In this document: one piece after another, positions 39,518 to 47,896 of the stretch
Numbering within the stretch: position 1 is the first letter of the stretch
Layout: the number at the start of each line of letters is the position of its first letter
IMG/VR virus record: IMGVR_UViG_3300045995_000108
Coordinates: 51,429-115,428 of that record
Direction: 5' to 3' (one strand)
DNA from: a virus
Length of the DNA: 64,000 nucleotides
Notes under the pieces: generated by a model
Told to the model about the DNA's origin: nothing
The model's database searches: none
What the model saw: the letters and a program-made list of their open reading frames with translations, nothing else
Translations under genes and position numbers: made by a program

Positions 39518-40759
39518 ATGCGTAAATTAGGTCTTGCACTCGCCATTGCTGCTAGTGCATTTTTGGTGGCTTGTGGTGGGGGTGGAGGCGGTGGCAGTCC
39601 TGCAGCCGTGGCACCAACGCCAGTTTCAGTAACGTACAAAGCGTCTGACTGGAATGCAACAATTGCGTGGTGGGACGATTCGACAAATTCTGGGCAGACT
39701 GATGCCTTTGTTAAAGGGATGATTGACAACATTCTGGCAACGGGTTACAGTGGTGTTACATTTTCCTACAAAAACCCAATTGATATGTCGACTGGGCATG
39801 TGCCAGCTTTTGCCACTACAATGGCAAACAACACGCGAATGTTCGCAATGATGGACTATGCGTATTCAAAAGGGCTCAAGGTCAATATCAAAGAATATTG
39901 GACAATGCCTGACAACAGCAACGTCAACCAGTGGAGTGCAAACGATGCCGCAAATTGGTACGATAGTGCAACACCCAATGCGACAAAACCTTATGCCACT
40001 ACATTGCTGGCAGACATGGACACACATTTCACAGCACTTGCAAGCGTTGCACAAGCGCACCACGTGTCAATGATTATCATGGGGTCAGAAAATGACTTCC
40101 TCGCATATAACCAATATCACGCGAATTGGGCAAGTATGGTCTCGCACTTACGTGGCAATGGGTTCACAGGCAAGCTTACTTACGATGCAATTTGGCAAGG
40201 CAAGCAAGGCGAGGCTTTTTACAGTGTCACAGTTTGGGACTTGATGGACAAAGTTTGCTTGTCATTCTTCCCTGACTTCTCTGGTATGCCGCTTACAAAT
40301 GTACAGGATGTTGTTGCACGATGGTCTAGCGTTAACCTTGCGCAAGTTACAAGCCCCTACGCTGACTTGAATGACCCAAATACCCCATTCCCTAGCTATG
40401 TCGCTGAACTACTTGCCATTAGCCAAACTTGGCAAAACAAGGAAATTGTATTTGGTGAAAATGCATACGAGAATTCAGCTACTGCGCTGATGAACTGGAA
40501 CAGTGTGACTCAACTAGTTGCTGGCGGTGTGCAACACGATCCAGTGCAACGTCAATTGGCATTTGAAGCAGAACTGATTGTTCTAAAGACTCCAGTAGCG
40601 CAAGGCGGACTGAAAGGCGTAGTGACAGGCTTTAACTTGATGGGTTACGATCCTTGGGAATACGGTCCAGGACCAATGGCTGTATGGAAAGACTGGGAGC
40701 AACTGACGGGTACTACATCAGAAGCTACTCTTAAGACATATTTGCAAGCTGGACTCTAA
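39518..40759 (+). CDS. lipoprotein glycoside hydrolase, GH113-like
   Basis: 413 residues. Lipoprotein signal peptide with LVAC (C19), then a poly-Gly spacer of the type common in Burkholderiales lipoproteins. The mature part looks like a (beta/alpha)8 barrel: YSGVTFSYKNP, MMDYAYSKGLKVNIKEYW, SMIIMGSEND (Glu on a strand end, candidate acid/base) and EIVFGENAYEN (candidate nucleophile). The strand/Glu order resembles GH113 beta-mannanases; identity is low. It would sit on the host envelope. Own promoter with a dyad. Confidence 0.5.
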   Translation: MRKLGLALAIAASAFLVACGGGGGGGSPAAVAPTPVSVTYKASDWNATIAWWDDSTNSGQTDAFVKGMIDNILATGYSGVTFSYKNPIDMSTGHVPAFATTMANNTRMFAMMDYAYSKGLKVNIKEYWTMPDNSNVNQWSANDAANWYDSATPNATKPYATTLLADMDTHFTALASVAQAHHVSMIIMGSENDFLAYNQYHANWASMVSHLRGNGFTGKLTYDAIWQGKQGEAFYSVTVWDLMDKVCLSFFPDFSGMPLTNVQDVVARWSSVNLAQVTSPYADLNDPNTPFPSYVAELLAISQTWQNKEIVFGENAYENSATALMNWNSVTQLVAGGVQHDPVQRQLAFEAELIVLKTPVAQGGLKGVVTGFNLMGYDPWEYGPGPMAVWKDWEQLTGTTSEATLKTYLQAGL

Positions 40760-41086
40760 ATGATAGCGTTACCTCCCGGTTGCACTGTCCCGTACACCGT
40801 CCAAATCACAGTTAGTGCACTAACTGACGAGATGATGGAATGGTACGAGATGGTAGGCGGGGAGGTTTCGTCTGTTAACACCAATACGTACAATCGCGCA
40901 AATAAAGAGATCGTAAATAAGCTAGTGCGTTACAATAACTCAAAATGGTGCCATCGTTTTATAGATGGTACAGGCAATGTGAGATTGAACTTTAGCGGAG
41001 AGGACGCTTATGTTGCAAGCGTCTTCCTCATTAAGTTTAACGACGAAATTGTGAATCATAACTTTCGCGAGCATGAGTACAAATGA
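40760..41086 (+). CDS. hypothetical protein (108 aa)
   Basis: Begins immediately after the lipoprotein stop. Beta-rich; TVPYTVQITVSALTDEMMEWYE then GNVRLNFSGEDAYVASVFLIKF. No family recognised. Likely co-transcribed with the lipoprotein. Confidence 0.55.
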   Translation: MIALPPGCTVPYTVQITVSALTDEMMEWYEMVGGEVSSVNTNTYNRANKEIVNKLVRYNNSKWCHRFIDGTGNVRLNFSGEDAYVASVFLIKFNDEIVNHNFREHEYK

Positions 41087-41092
41087 TAAATA
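41087..41092 (+). promoter_or_regulatory. TAAATA motif
   Basis: GATAAATAAAAG, downstream of the stop at 41086; 76 nt before the next gene, so its role is unclear. Confidence 0.3.
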
Positions 41093-41120
41093 AAAGTAGC
41101 GGTCTTGGCATTCACCCCGC

Positions 41121-41149
41121 TTGCATAAATTCTGTGGCCATGTTACAAT
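41121..41149 (+). promoter_or_regulatory. promoter for denV-like gene
   Basis: TTGCAT (41121-41126), 17-nt spacer, TACAAT (41144-41149); start about 41156, 12 nt before the GTG at 41168. Confidence 0.6.
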
Positions 41150-41167
41150 ACAACATAGGTAATCACA

Positions 41168-41569
41168 GTGACTCGCATAAACTCTAATCTTGACCCAAAA
41201 TCTCTCAAGCGTATGCATTTGGTTGCAGAGCTGCGAGAGATCACAATGGTCCCGGCTGCACTACGCCGTTCTTTGCGCACTATACAACCGCAAACCATCA
41301 AACAGAGTATTCCCAAGCAGTTTACTTTGAACGCAGGCCACGTTAAATTCTTTTACGATAAACTTGGATTCTTGCAAAAACGGTTCAACCGTTTAGCAGA
41401 TGAAATGGTGCGCAGAGGTTATTCCCCTGATCGCAGTCGCATCAAAGCATTTGACGGATTTGACAGAATGTGGTATAATGATTGGGATAGCACAGACACT
41501 GATGACAAAATTGTTGTAGAACGCATTAACTTCCGTATCTCACAAAAACCACATTTATACAAGGATTAA
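41168..41569 (+). CDS. denV: endonuclease V-like pyrimidine dimer glycosylase
   Basis: 133 residues (T4 DenV 138). MTRIN with Thr2 as N-terminal nucleophile after Met removal, then VAELREI giving the catalytic E24 (T4 E23), and LNAGHVKFFYDKLGFLQKR matching T4 DenV closely. It removes UV dimers and cuts the abasic site. GTG start; AGGT precedes it. Confidence 0.9.
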   Translation: MTRINSNLDPKSLKRMHLVAELREITMVPAALRRSLRTIQPQTIKQSIPKQFTLNAGHVKFFYDKLGFLQKRFNRLADEMVRRGYSPDRSRIKAFDGFDRMWYNDWDSTDTDDKIVVERINFRISQKPHLYKD

Positions 41570-41570
41570 C

Positions 41571-42068
41571 ATGACACCCGTTTCTTACAAATTCACTTCC
41601 ACAAAAGAATACATTGACGCTTTCCCATGTGCATATCGCCAATGGCGATCTGACTCGCACTGCAACCTGATTCACGGCTACTCGTTTAGCATGAAGTTCT
41701 ACTTTGGCACAAACGACCTCGACGCACGTAACTGGGCAGCTGACTACGGTGGACTAAAAGAGCTTAAGAAGATTTTGGAATCGCAATTTGACCATACTCT
41801 CATCGTGGCGCAAGATGATCCAGATATGGAAACATTCAAGTTGCTGCAAGACAAAGGCATGGCTAAGATTGTTGTGCTGCCTGCACTTGGTTGTGAAGCA
41901 CTTGCTGACATGCTGTACAAGTATGTGAACGGTGTTTACATTCCGGAAATGTGGGGAGAAGGTGAAGCAAAGCGTCTTTGGTGCTACAAAGTGGAAGTTC
42001 GCGAGACACAAGCTAATATGGCTTATCGTGAGGGTCACCGTGAGTGGAACGAGGACTTGCTTGCATAA
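41571..42068 (+). CDS. queD: 6-carboxytetrahydropterin synthase (QueD)
   Basis: 165 residues. FPCAYRQWRSDSHCNLIHGYSF carries the histidines/cysteine of the zinc and substrate site (HGY where E. coli has HGH), then AADYGGLKELKK, FDHTLIV and the C-terminal VEVRETQANMAY (catalytic/binding Glu). This clade converts dihydroneopterin triphosphate to the QueE substrate. With FolE and QueE it forms the 7-deazaguanine pathway. Starts one base after the denV stop; TAATG to the next gene. Confidence 0.8.
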   Translation: MTPVSYKFTSTKEYIDAFPCAYRQWRSDSHCNLIHGYSFSMKFYFGTNDLDARNWAADYGGLKELKKILESQFDHTLIVAQDDPDMETFKLLQDKGMAKIVVLPALGCEALADMLYKYVNGVYIPEMWGEGEAKRLWCYKVEVRETQANMAYREGHREWNEDLLA

Positions 42069-42241
42069 TGGATCTTAGTACAGAAGAAATGGAAAGAATT
42101 CTCACTCCTAAAGAGGAGGAGCAGACTTTCCTTATTTTGCAAAACAAATGTCCACACAATGGCGGATGGCGCCATGATGGGCACGGACATAACGATGACG
42201 CATACGTTTGCCTTAAATGTGGCGAAACTAAATGGTGGTAA
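42068..42241 (+). CDS. small zinc-ribbon-like protein (57 aa)
   Basis: TAATG overlap with queD. Helical start (STEEMERIL) then CPHNG and CLKCGE, likely one zinc ribbon with histidines between. Small phage regulatory or host-interaction protein; unknown. Confidence 0.55.
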   Translation: MDLSTEEMERILTPKEEEQTFLILQNKCPHNGGWRHDGHGHNDDAYVCLKCGETKWW

Positions 42242-42242
42242 A

Positions 42243-42437
42243 ATGGACATACAAGAATTGTTAGATCAAGAAGCCACACTGAGTAACACAGGCAAAGGCA
42301 AAAGTAATGAGCGTATGGAAATACATACGCTCATTAGGCTGCAACGTTTCCAGCCTGCGCCTATGTGCTTTGGTCACGATGATTGTGGCACTGATAGGCT
42401 ATCTATGTGCCCGTGGAGAATGGATTGCGGAACATGA
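42243..42437 (+). CDS. small Cys-rich phage protein (64 aa)
   Basis: CFGHDDCGTD and CPWRMDCGT form a common C-terminal pattern of short phage proteins, so this frame is preferred over the overlapping frame 42307-42525. ATG 42243, one base after the previous stop. Confidence 0.6.
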   Translation: MDIQELLDQEATLSNTGKGKSNERMEIHTLIRLQRFQPAPMCFGHDDCGTDRLSMCPWRMDCGT

Positions 42438-42550
42438 AAACATTTTGCAAAATAGTAACACCTATTCTTGTGGTGATAGCTGCGATTGCATCAGCTTATG
42501 CCATGGTGGTATATGGTGTCAATGACAACAACCTACCACCAAAGTTATGA
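42434..42550 (+). CDS. single-pass membrane protein (38 aa)
   Basis: ATGA overlap at both ends. Residues 8-28 (VTPILVVIAAIASAYAMVVYG) span the membrane, or act as a signal peptide cut at AYA. Unknown function. Confidence 0.5.
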   Translation: MKTFCKIVTPILVVIAAIASAYAMVVYGVNDNNLPPKL

Positions 42551-42720
42551 AACGGTATACATTTGAATTGACAGTTACAGAAGGTAACAGCGAGTTTTGG
42601 GAAGAGATTCTCGAAAAAGGTAACACAGGCTGCGATGACTTGCTTGAGCAGTTGAAAGACGCTTTAGCAGAACACGGATTTGAGCCCGAGGTTAAACTTG
42701 TGAAGTACGAGGACAAATAA
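42547..42720 (+). CDS. hypothetical acidic protein (57 aa)
   Basis: MKRYTFELTVTEG then an acidic helix (FWEEILEKG, DDLLEQLKDALAEHG). ATGA start and TAATG end support it. Common short phage protein without known role. Confidence 0.6.
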   Translation: MKRYTFELTVTEGNSEFWEEILEKGNTGCDDLLEQLKDALAEHGFEPEVKLVKYEDK

Positions 42721-42905
42721 TGAAATACAAACTGGCTTTTGTTAAAGAGTGTAAAGAGTATCGACATGACTTTTGGTACAAAGATGAACTGAAAGAGTTG
42801 ATGGCGAGACACGGCATGAACGAGTTATACGAATCAAAAATAAAACCAGTTCGTAATAACAGGTGGAATCCTAACGAAATATTTGAAGCATTGGAACAAG
42901 AATGA
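42720..42905 (+). CDS. hypothetical protein (61 aa)
   Basis: Helical and charged (KECKEYRHDFWYKDELKEL). TAATG start, ATGA end. Unknown function. Confidence 0.55.
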   Translation: MKYKLAFVKECKEYRHDFWYKDELKELMARHGMNELYESKIKPVRNNRWNPNEIFEALEQE

Positions 42906-43129
42906 ACGAACGAATTAAAGAACTTGCTGATCAGGCTTGGCAATATGCCGACAAATACAGCCACGATGGTGATGGCAGACACGGCCACTTGTATCGTAAT
43001 AAGTTCGCCGAGTTGATTGTTCAGGAATGTTGCAGCATTGTCTTGAATACTGAAATCGAGACAAATAATAATGCAATGCTTCGTGGCGAAATTGCATCTA
43101 GGCTTGTGAAATTTATTAAGGAGAATTAA
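42902..43129 (+). CDS. conserved phage small protein (75 aa)
   Basis: MNERIKELADQAW then NKFAELIVQECCSIV is a recurring pattern in short phage proteins of unknown function. ATGA overlap. Confidence 0.65.
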   Translation: MNERIKELADQAWQYADKYSHDGDGRHGHLYRNKFAELIVQECCSIVLNTEIETNNNAMLRGEIASRLVKFIKEN

Positions 43130-43130
43130 A

Positions 43131-44012
43131 ATTTTTGGAACTAATGAAATTATCGGCAAGAAATTTTTCCGGGACGCACCAGCAAACAGCTTGTTTGTGA
43201 CAAGTATGTTCTTCACGTTGCAAGGTGAAGGTCCATACGCTGGTATGCCTGCGTTATTCATCCGTCTTGCAAAGTGCAACCTTGATTGCAGCTTCTGTGA
43301 CACATTCTTTGACGATGGCGATTGGATGACGTTTGACGAGATCGACGAGAAAGTGATTGAAACCATTTCCCGTTACTGGACTGATAAAAACGAAGAAGTG
43401 CCAGACTGGGCAATTAGCCACAAAACATTCGGCCCAGTACATCCTGGTGTTGTGCTTGTTATGACTGGTGGTGAACCATTACTCCAAGAAAACATCTCCC
43501 TGTTTATGACTGGTATGTTGCCAATCTTCAAAGCTGTGCAAGTCGAAAGCAACGGCATTCCTGACACCGTAGTACCAGCTGGCGTTACGCTGGTCTGTTC
43601 ACCCAAGTGTATGGAAAAGAACGGTGTTGCTACTAAGTATTTCTCGCCATCCAAAACTATTTTGGACCGTGCAGACTGTCTCAAGTTTGTAATGAGCGCA
43701 GATGAAGGCAGTCCTTACCACAGTGTACCAGAATGGGCACACGAGTGGAAAGAACGGACCGGCAAAGATATCTATTGCAGCCCGATGAACATTTACAATT
43801 CTTTCCCGCAGCAAATCAAATTGCTACGAGCAGAGAAGGGTGTTATTACGATGGCAGAGCGTTCCACAGTTGACGAGGTCATCTCGTGGTGGGAACCGGG
43901 ATTGCTTGACATGGCAAAGAACGAAGCGAACCATCGTTATGTTGGGCAATACTGTATGCAGCATGGATTCAAGATGCAGATGCAGATGCACTTGTTTGCG
44001 AGTTTAGCATAA
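43131..44012 (+). CDS. queE: 7-carboxy-7-deazaguanine synthase (QueE), AUU start
   Basis: 293 residues. Radical SAM cluster CNLDCSFC (C49, C53, C56), TGGEP, and the QueE N-terminus FGTNEIIGKKFF then SLFVTSMFFTLQGEGPYAG. The conserved N-terminus lies upstream of the first TTG/ATG, so translation starts at ATT 43131; AAGGAG (43118-43123) is seven bases before it. No ATG, GTG or TTG is present at that place. It makes CDG from the QueD product. Together with DpdA this gives the base for DNA insertion; no QueC is seen here. Confidence 0.9.
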   Translation: MFGTNEIIGKKFFRDAPANSLFVTSMFFTLQGEGPYAGMPALFIRLAKCNLDCSFCDTFFDDGDWMTFDEIDEKVIETISRYWTDKNEEVPDWAISHKTFGPVHPGVVLVMTGGEPLLQENISLFMTGMLPIFKAVQVESNGIPDTVVPAGVTLVCSPKCMEKNGVATKYFSPSKTILDRADCLKFVMSADEGSPYHSVPEWAHEWKERTGKDIYCSPMNIYNSFPQQIKLLRAEKGVITMAERSTVDEVISWWEPGLLDMAKNEANHRYVGQYCMQHGFKMQMQMHLFASLA

Positions 44013-44137
44013 TGCAACTTACTGCCATCCCATTAGATAAAGACAACAGAATGCTACGTATTGGCTTTGGTAAAAACAACGGCAGTTGGTTTGCTAGAGT
44101 CGATCTGTGGTGCATCGGATTTAGGATTACAAAATGA
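44012..44137 (+). CDS. conserved phage small protein (41 aa)
   Basis: LTAIPLDKDNRMLRIGFGKN then GSWFARVDLW is a well-known short phage pattern of unknown function. TAATG start, ATGA end. Confidence 0.65.
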   Translation: MQLTAIPLDKDNRMLRIGFGKNNGSWFARVDLWCIGFRITK

Positions 44138-44364
44138 CACCAGGACAAATATTCAACAAGCGTGTAAGCATTCAGGTAAAGATCTCAACTTGGCAAGCAA
44201 AGATGAAAGAGTTGCAAGATCAGTGCAAGCACGTGAAGGCTGAGCATGTAAACAAAGCATCAACTGGCAACTACGATCCGTCAGCTGATTCGTATTGGAC
44301 TGATCACAAGTGTCCCTCATGTGGTAAGGTTTGGCAAACGGATCAAAAGTGGGATCGCAAATGA
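44134..44364 (+). CDS. small zinc-ribbon-like protein (76 aa)
   Basis: Basic helical start (VKISTWQAKMKELQDQCKH) and a C-terminal CPSCGKVWQ pair. ATGA overlaps. Unknown. Confidence 0.55.
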   Translation: MTPGQIFNKRVSIQVKISTWQAKMKELQDQCKHVKAEHVNKASTGNYDPSADSYWTDHKCPSCGKVWQTDQKWDRK

Positions 44365-44648
44365 ATCATAACATCGGGGTAACAGGCAAAACAACTATGG
44401 GAACAGGCGCTTATTACGCTCCGTATCAGCCACTGCTGAACTTAGATAAAAACATCATGTTCTACAATAAAGCAGTTTGGAAGTTGTCATTTGCATTTTT
44501 GCCTCGTCGTTGTGCAATAAGTAATAAGCGTATATGGCTAAAGTACGGTTACGAAGGTATAGCAACCACTTATTATCGTGGAACTGCGGATACTGAGACT
44601 AGATGGCACGACAAGATAGAACACATAATTTTTCAATTAAAGAGGTAA
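44361..44648 (+). CDS. hypothetical protein (95 aa)
   Basis: ATGA start at 44361. GTGAYYAPYQPLLNLDK, then WKLSFAFLPRRCAISNKRIW and an aromatic end. Phage protein of unknown function. Confidence 0.55.
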   Translation: MNHNIGVTGKTTMGTGAYYAPYQPLLNLDKNIMFYNKAVWKLSFAFLPRRCAISNKRIWLKYGYEGIATTYYRGTADTETRWHDKIEHIIFQLKR

Positions 44649-44649
44649 C

Positions 44650-45072
44650 ATGGCAACTAAAGCAACACCAGCAGCTAAAAAAGTAGCTGCAAAGAAAGCG
44701 ACACCAGCAAAGAAGGTCGCAACACCAAAGCCTGCGGCAAAAAAGACTACAGTAAAGGGCCTTTCGCCCAAAGAACGTGCAACAAAAATCGGAGAGCCTT
44801 ATGTGGAGATCCTTAGCGTTGAGCTTGACCCAGACAATATTGGTAACGGTGCATTTGAGATTGATTGGAATGAACTCTTTCTGGCAAAGCTTATCCGCGC
44901 GGGTTACCAAGGCAAAACGGATGCTGACATTGTAGACAATTGGTTCAAGACCATTTGCCGCAACATTCTCGCAGAGGAATACGAGCAGTGGGAAGCAAAC
45001 CAACCACTTGGTGATAGACCGCGGGTAGTAGAGCGCAGGGAACTCGGAGACGGCAAAGTAGAGGTGTCTTAG
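44650..45072 (+). CDS. protein with histone-H1-like tail
   Basis: 140 residues. Residues 1-36 are Ala/Lys/Pro repeats (KKATPAKK, KPAAKK) like bacterial histone H1-type proteins, suggesting nucleic-acid binding. The rest is a folded acidic domain (VEILSVELDPDNIGNGAFEID). Unknown function; could condense or target DNA/RNA. Confidence 0.55.
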   Translation: MATKATPAAKKVAAKKATPAKKVATPKPAAKKTTVKGLSPKERATKIGEPYVEILSVELDPDNIGNGAFEIDWNELFLAKLIRAGYQGKTDADIVDNWFKTICRNILAEEYEQWEANQPLGDRPRVVERRELGDGKVEVS

Positions 45073-46409
45073 TGGCAAATCGAGAGAACATATATTGGAA
45101 GAGTAACATCTTCCCGTATAGCTGGTTGCCATATGGGGAAACTGTGACTTGGTCAGGCACTGACACTCTGGAGAACTTCAAGAATAATCCAGATAAAAAG
45201 TATTCAATTGAAGATGTAAGTTACAAGTACAATAAGCACGGATTTAGAACTAAAAATCTAGAAGAGTATGTGGGTAAAAAAGTCAATATCGCACTTGGTT
45301 GTAGTTTCACCGAGGGCGTAGGCTTACCCGAACATGAGGTATGGCCCAGTCTAGTAGAGCAAGCGACGGACCTCCCCATGATTAACCTAGGCCTAGGTGG
45401 CGCTGCAACTGACACTGTCGCACGAATTCTTACCAACGTGGCAGATATGTTTGATGTACAAACTGTGTATATTCTCTGGCCCCCGTATGCTAGGTTTGAA
45501 TATTTTGAATGTAGCGAAGGTTTGCTAGTAATGAGTGCGGGGGAAGCTACGGTTGAGCATGTATGGAATTTAGATGAGTTTAACTCGCTCCAACGATATT
45601 ACAAGAATAAATTTATAGTAGACACAGTAGCAAAACTGCACGGATTCACAGTCGTTTCGCAGTCATGGGATCAATTCGATTTGATCTTTAGGGAGCAGCC
45701 GCTAACACACGCCCGCGACGGCAAGCACCCAGGGGCACCAAGTCAAAAGATTATTGCGGATAGATTTTTATCACATTCCAAAGAAACAATTTATGTCAAT
45801 GGTGAGGCATCTAGTTTAGCTTATCACCTTGGCGGAATGTCGGCTAGCTACGGATCAAACATAGCATTTCAGTTAAACTCTTTGCTTGTATGTGATGCAG
45901 CGCATGGCAAGACAAACGAAGAAATTGCAGAATCAACTCTGCAATATATCAAAGAAGTCAAACCTGCATATGTCATCATCGGATGGAATACATGGGAAGC
46001 CGAAATGTGGGAGCACAGTGGACAACGCTACATTATTGCTGGCGGCTGCGATGCAACTGATTATCCCAAACCTTTGCGTAGTAGATTCACTGAATGGAAA
46101 AATAGCTTGTACAGCGACAAAAGTATTCGGGTGTCAGAAGAAAAAAGTCACAACATTATTTGGGATCTGCACTGCACTTTAAAAGATGCGGGTATCAAAC
46201 ATCTATTTTTTAACACGTTGGCTCACCTTAGCACCATCAAAGACAAGCGCAATTGGGAAGGGTGTTATATAGAACCATATAATGCTAATTACACCATTCA
46301 TAAATGGTGCACCAATAATGTGAAGGAAAAATCAATCACGTATGCACTTAGCTTAGAAGATCATGACGCCTGGGCCGATTTCCTTCTACCAAAATTAAAT
46401 GAGCTATAA
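45072..46409 (+). CDS. SGNH/GDSL-hydrolase-like protein
   Basis: 445 residues, GTG start overlapping the previous stop (TAGTG). Around residue 75: ALGCSFTEGVGLP carries the block I Ser (GxSxTxG), followed by NLGLGGAATDT (block II Gly) and a C-terminal LHCT/AGIKHLFFN region that may hold the Asp-x-x-His. Such enzymes de-acetylate sugars or cleave esters. A conserved T4-like phage role is possible; no secretion signal. Confidence 0.65.
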   Translation: MANRENIYWKSNIFPYSWLPYGETVTWSGTDTLENFKNNPDKKYSIEDVSYKYNKHGFRTKNLEEYVGKKVNIALGCSFTEGVGLPEHEVWPSLVEQATDLPMINLGLGGAATDTVARILTNVADMFDVQTVYILWPPYARFEYFECSEGLLVMSAGEATVEHVWNLDEFNSLQRYYKNKFIVDTVAKLHGFTVVSQSWDQFDLIFREQPLTHARDGKHPGAPSQKIIADRFLSHSKETIYVNGEASSLAYHLGGMSASYGSNIAFQLNSLLVCDAAHGKTNEEIAESTLQYIKEVKPAYVIIGWNTWEAEMWEHSGQRYIIAGGCDATDYPKPLRSRFTEWKNSLYSDKSIRVSEEKSHNIIWDLHCTLKDAGIKHLFFNTLAHLSTIKDKRNWEGCYIEPYNANYTIHKWCTNNVKEKSITYALSLEDHDAWADFLLPKLNEL

Positions 46410-46614
46410 GTATTTCACTGTTGATATGCCTCGCCAAAAAGTGGCAGACATCTTGAGCGTTGCCATTTCCCCACAACGGTTCTACCATCATGATCGCCAA
46501 GGTGGTATAGATTGGCGGGTCGATACCATTCTAAGTGCCAACGGCCAAACCAAAATCACACTTCACGACGATGTAGATGATTCGGTGATATCGTACTTGT
46601 TGCTTAAACAATAA
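46399..46614 (+). CDS. hypothetical protein (71 aa)
   Basis: 11-base overlap with the SGNH gene. Mixed alpha/beta (KVADILSVAIS, then a WRVDTILSANGQTKITL strand pair). Unknown function; precedes the exonuclease promoter. Confidence 0.55.
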   Translation: MSYKYFTVDMPRQKVADILSVAISPQRFYHHDRQGGIDWRVDTILSANGQTKITLHDDVDDSVISYLLLKQ

Positions 46615-46625
46615 TATGCTATACT
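46597..46625 (+). promoter_or_regulatory. extended -10 promoter, leaderless exonuclease
   Basis: TTGTTG (46597-46602), 17-nt spacer, TGC-TATACT (46617-46625). The start expected at 46632 is the A of the exonuclease ATG. Confidence 0.7.
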
Positions 46626-46631
46626 GGTAAC

Positions 46632-47621
46632 ATGAAATATCTTGAAATTGACCTTGCAAACACGTTCTTTCGGGCACGTCATGCCGCACACCGTGGCTCT
46701 ACCATCGAAGAACGAGTTGCCTTTTCAATCCATGTCACTTTGGCATCCATTGCTAAATGCTGGCGAGATCAAAAGGCAAATCACGTTGTAATCTGTTTGG
46801 AAGGCCGAAGCTGGCGCAAATCATTCTACGCACCATACAAGCGTAACCGTTCAGAGGCACGAGCTGCATCTACTGAGAAAGAGCAAGAAGAAGACAAACT
46901 GTTCTTTGCTGCATTTGAAGAGCTGCAAAACTTCTTCCTAAACAAATCAAACTGTACCGTGTTACAGCACCCTAATTTGGAAGCTGACGATCTTATTGGT
47001 GGCTTTATTCAACTGCATCCAGATGACGAGCACGTTATCATTTCGTCTGACACTGACTATTACCAATTGCTTGCAGAAAACGTGTCACAATACAACGGCA
47101 TCTCCGACGAGCTGCACACAATCAAAGGCATCCTAGATAGAAAAGGCAAATATGTCATCGACAAAAAGACAAAACTTCCCAAGACAATTCCCGATCCGAG
47201 TTGGATTCTGTTTGAAAAGTGTATCCGTGGGGACTCAACAGACAACGTATTCTCTGCGTATCCGGGGGTTAGAACAAAGGGTACGAAAAATAAAACCGGA
47301 CTCCAAGAGGCATATGACGACCGTACTAAAAAAGGCTTTGCGTGGAACAACCTTATGCTACAGCGTTGGGTCGACCCAGATCAGAAAGAACATCTGGTTA
47401 TGGACGACTACAACCGCAATGTGACACTGATTGATTTGACTGCCCAGCCTGACGATGTTAAAGTACAGATAGTAGAGACAATCACTGAGAAGAGCAAGCC
47501 AAGAGCTGTGCCACAAATCGGTCTCTTGTTTATGAAGTTTTGCGGTAAGCATGAGCTTAACCGTTTAGCAGACAACCCAGACAACTGTGTCAACTTTTTA
47601 GCAGCGAGCTATCCAGAATGA
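46632..47621 (+). CDS. 5'-3' exonuclease / flap nuclease
   Basis: 329 residues. FEN/RNase H-type acids: MKYLEIDLANTFF (first Asp), EADDLI, SSDTDYYQLL and RGDSTDNV. Role in T4-like phages: removal of RNA primers and flaps during replication. Transcript appears leaderless. Longer than T4 Rnh (305). Confidence 0.8.
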   Translation: MKYLEIDLANTFFRARHAAHRGSTIEERVAFSIHVTLASIAKCWRDQKANHVVICLEGRSWRKSFYAPYKRNRSEARAASTEKEQEEDKLFFAAFEELQNFFLNKSNCTVLQHPNLEADDLIGGFIQLHPDDEHVIISSDTDYYQLLAENVSQYNGISDELHTIKGILDRKGKYVIDKKTKLPKTIPDPSWILFEKCIRGDSTDNVFSAYPGVRTKGTKNKTGLQEAYDDRTKKGFAWNNLMLQRWVDPDQKEHLVMDDYNRNVTLIDLTAQPDDVKVQIVETITEKSKPRAVPQIGLLFMKFCGKHELNRLADNPDNCVNFLAASYPE

Positions 47622-47896
47622 TTTCATTTCATATTCGTCTTGCCAATCCTTGGCACAAGGATGACTTCCTACATTTTTGGGAAAAGACTTGGTTAATATC
47701 CAAGCACAAGGTCATTGAGTTGGAAGCAACAAAGTATTCGTACAATCTATTAGAAGTACAGTTCGATCTTAAGTTTAGAACTGACCACGCTGGATTGAAT
47801 ATTGTTATTGGATTGTTCGGGTACAGTGCTCACTTTGGGCTGAACGATACAAGACATTGGAACTACACTACAAACGCATGGGAAATATACGAATGA
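47618..47896 (+). CDS. conserved phage protein (92 aa)
   Basis: HIRLANPWHKDDF, SKHKVIELEATKYSYNLLE and DHAGLNIVIGLFGY then DTRHWNY form a recurring pattern in many tailed phages, function unknown. ATGA overlap with the exonuclease. Confidence 0.65.
   Translation: MISFHIRLANPWHKDDFLHFWEKTWLISKHKVIELEATKYSYNLLEVQFDLKFRTDHAGLNIVIGLFGYSAHFGLNDTRHWNYTTNAWEIYE

Noticed and set aside
42307-42525. 72-aa frame overlapping two small genes
   Set aside because: The overlapping frames at 42243 and 42434 have ATGA junctions and a known phage Cys pattern; this one has neither.
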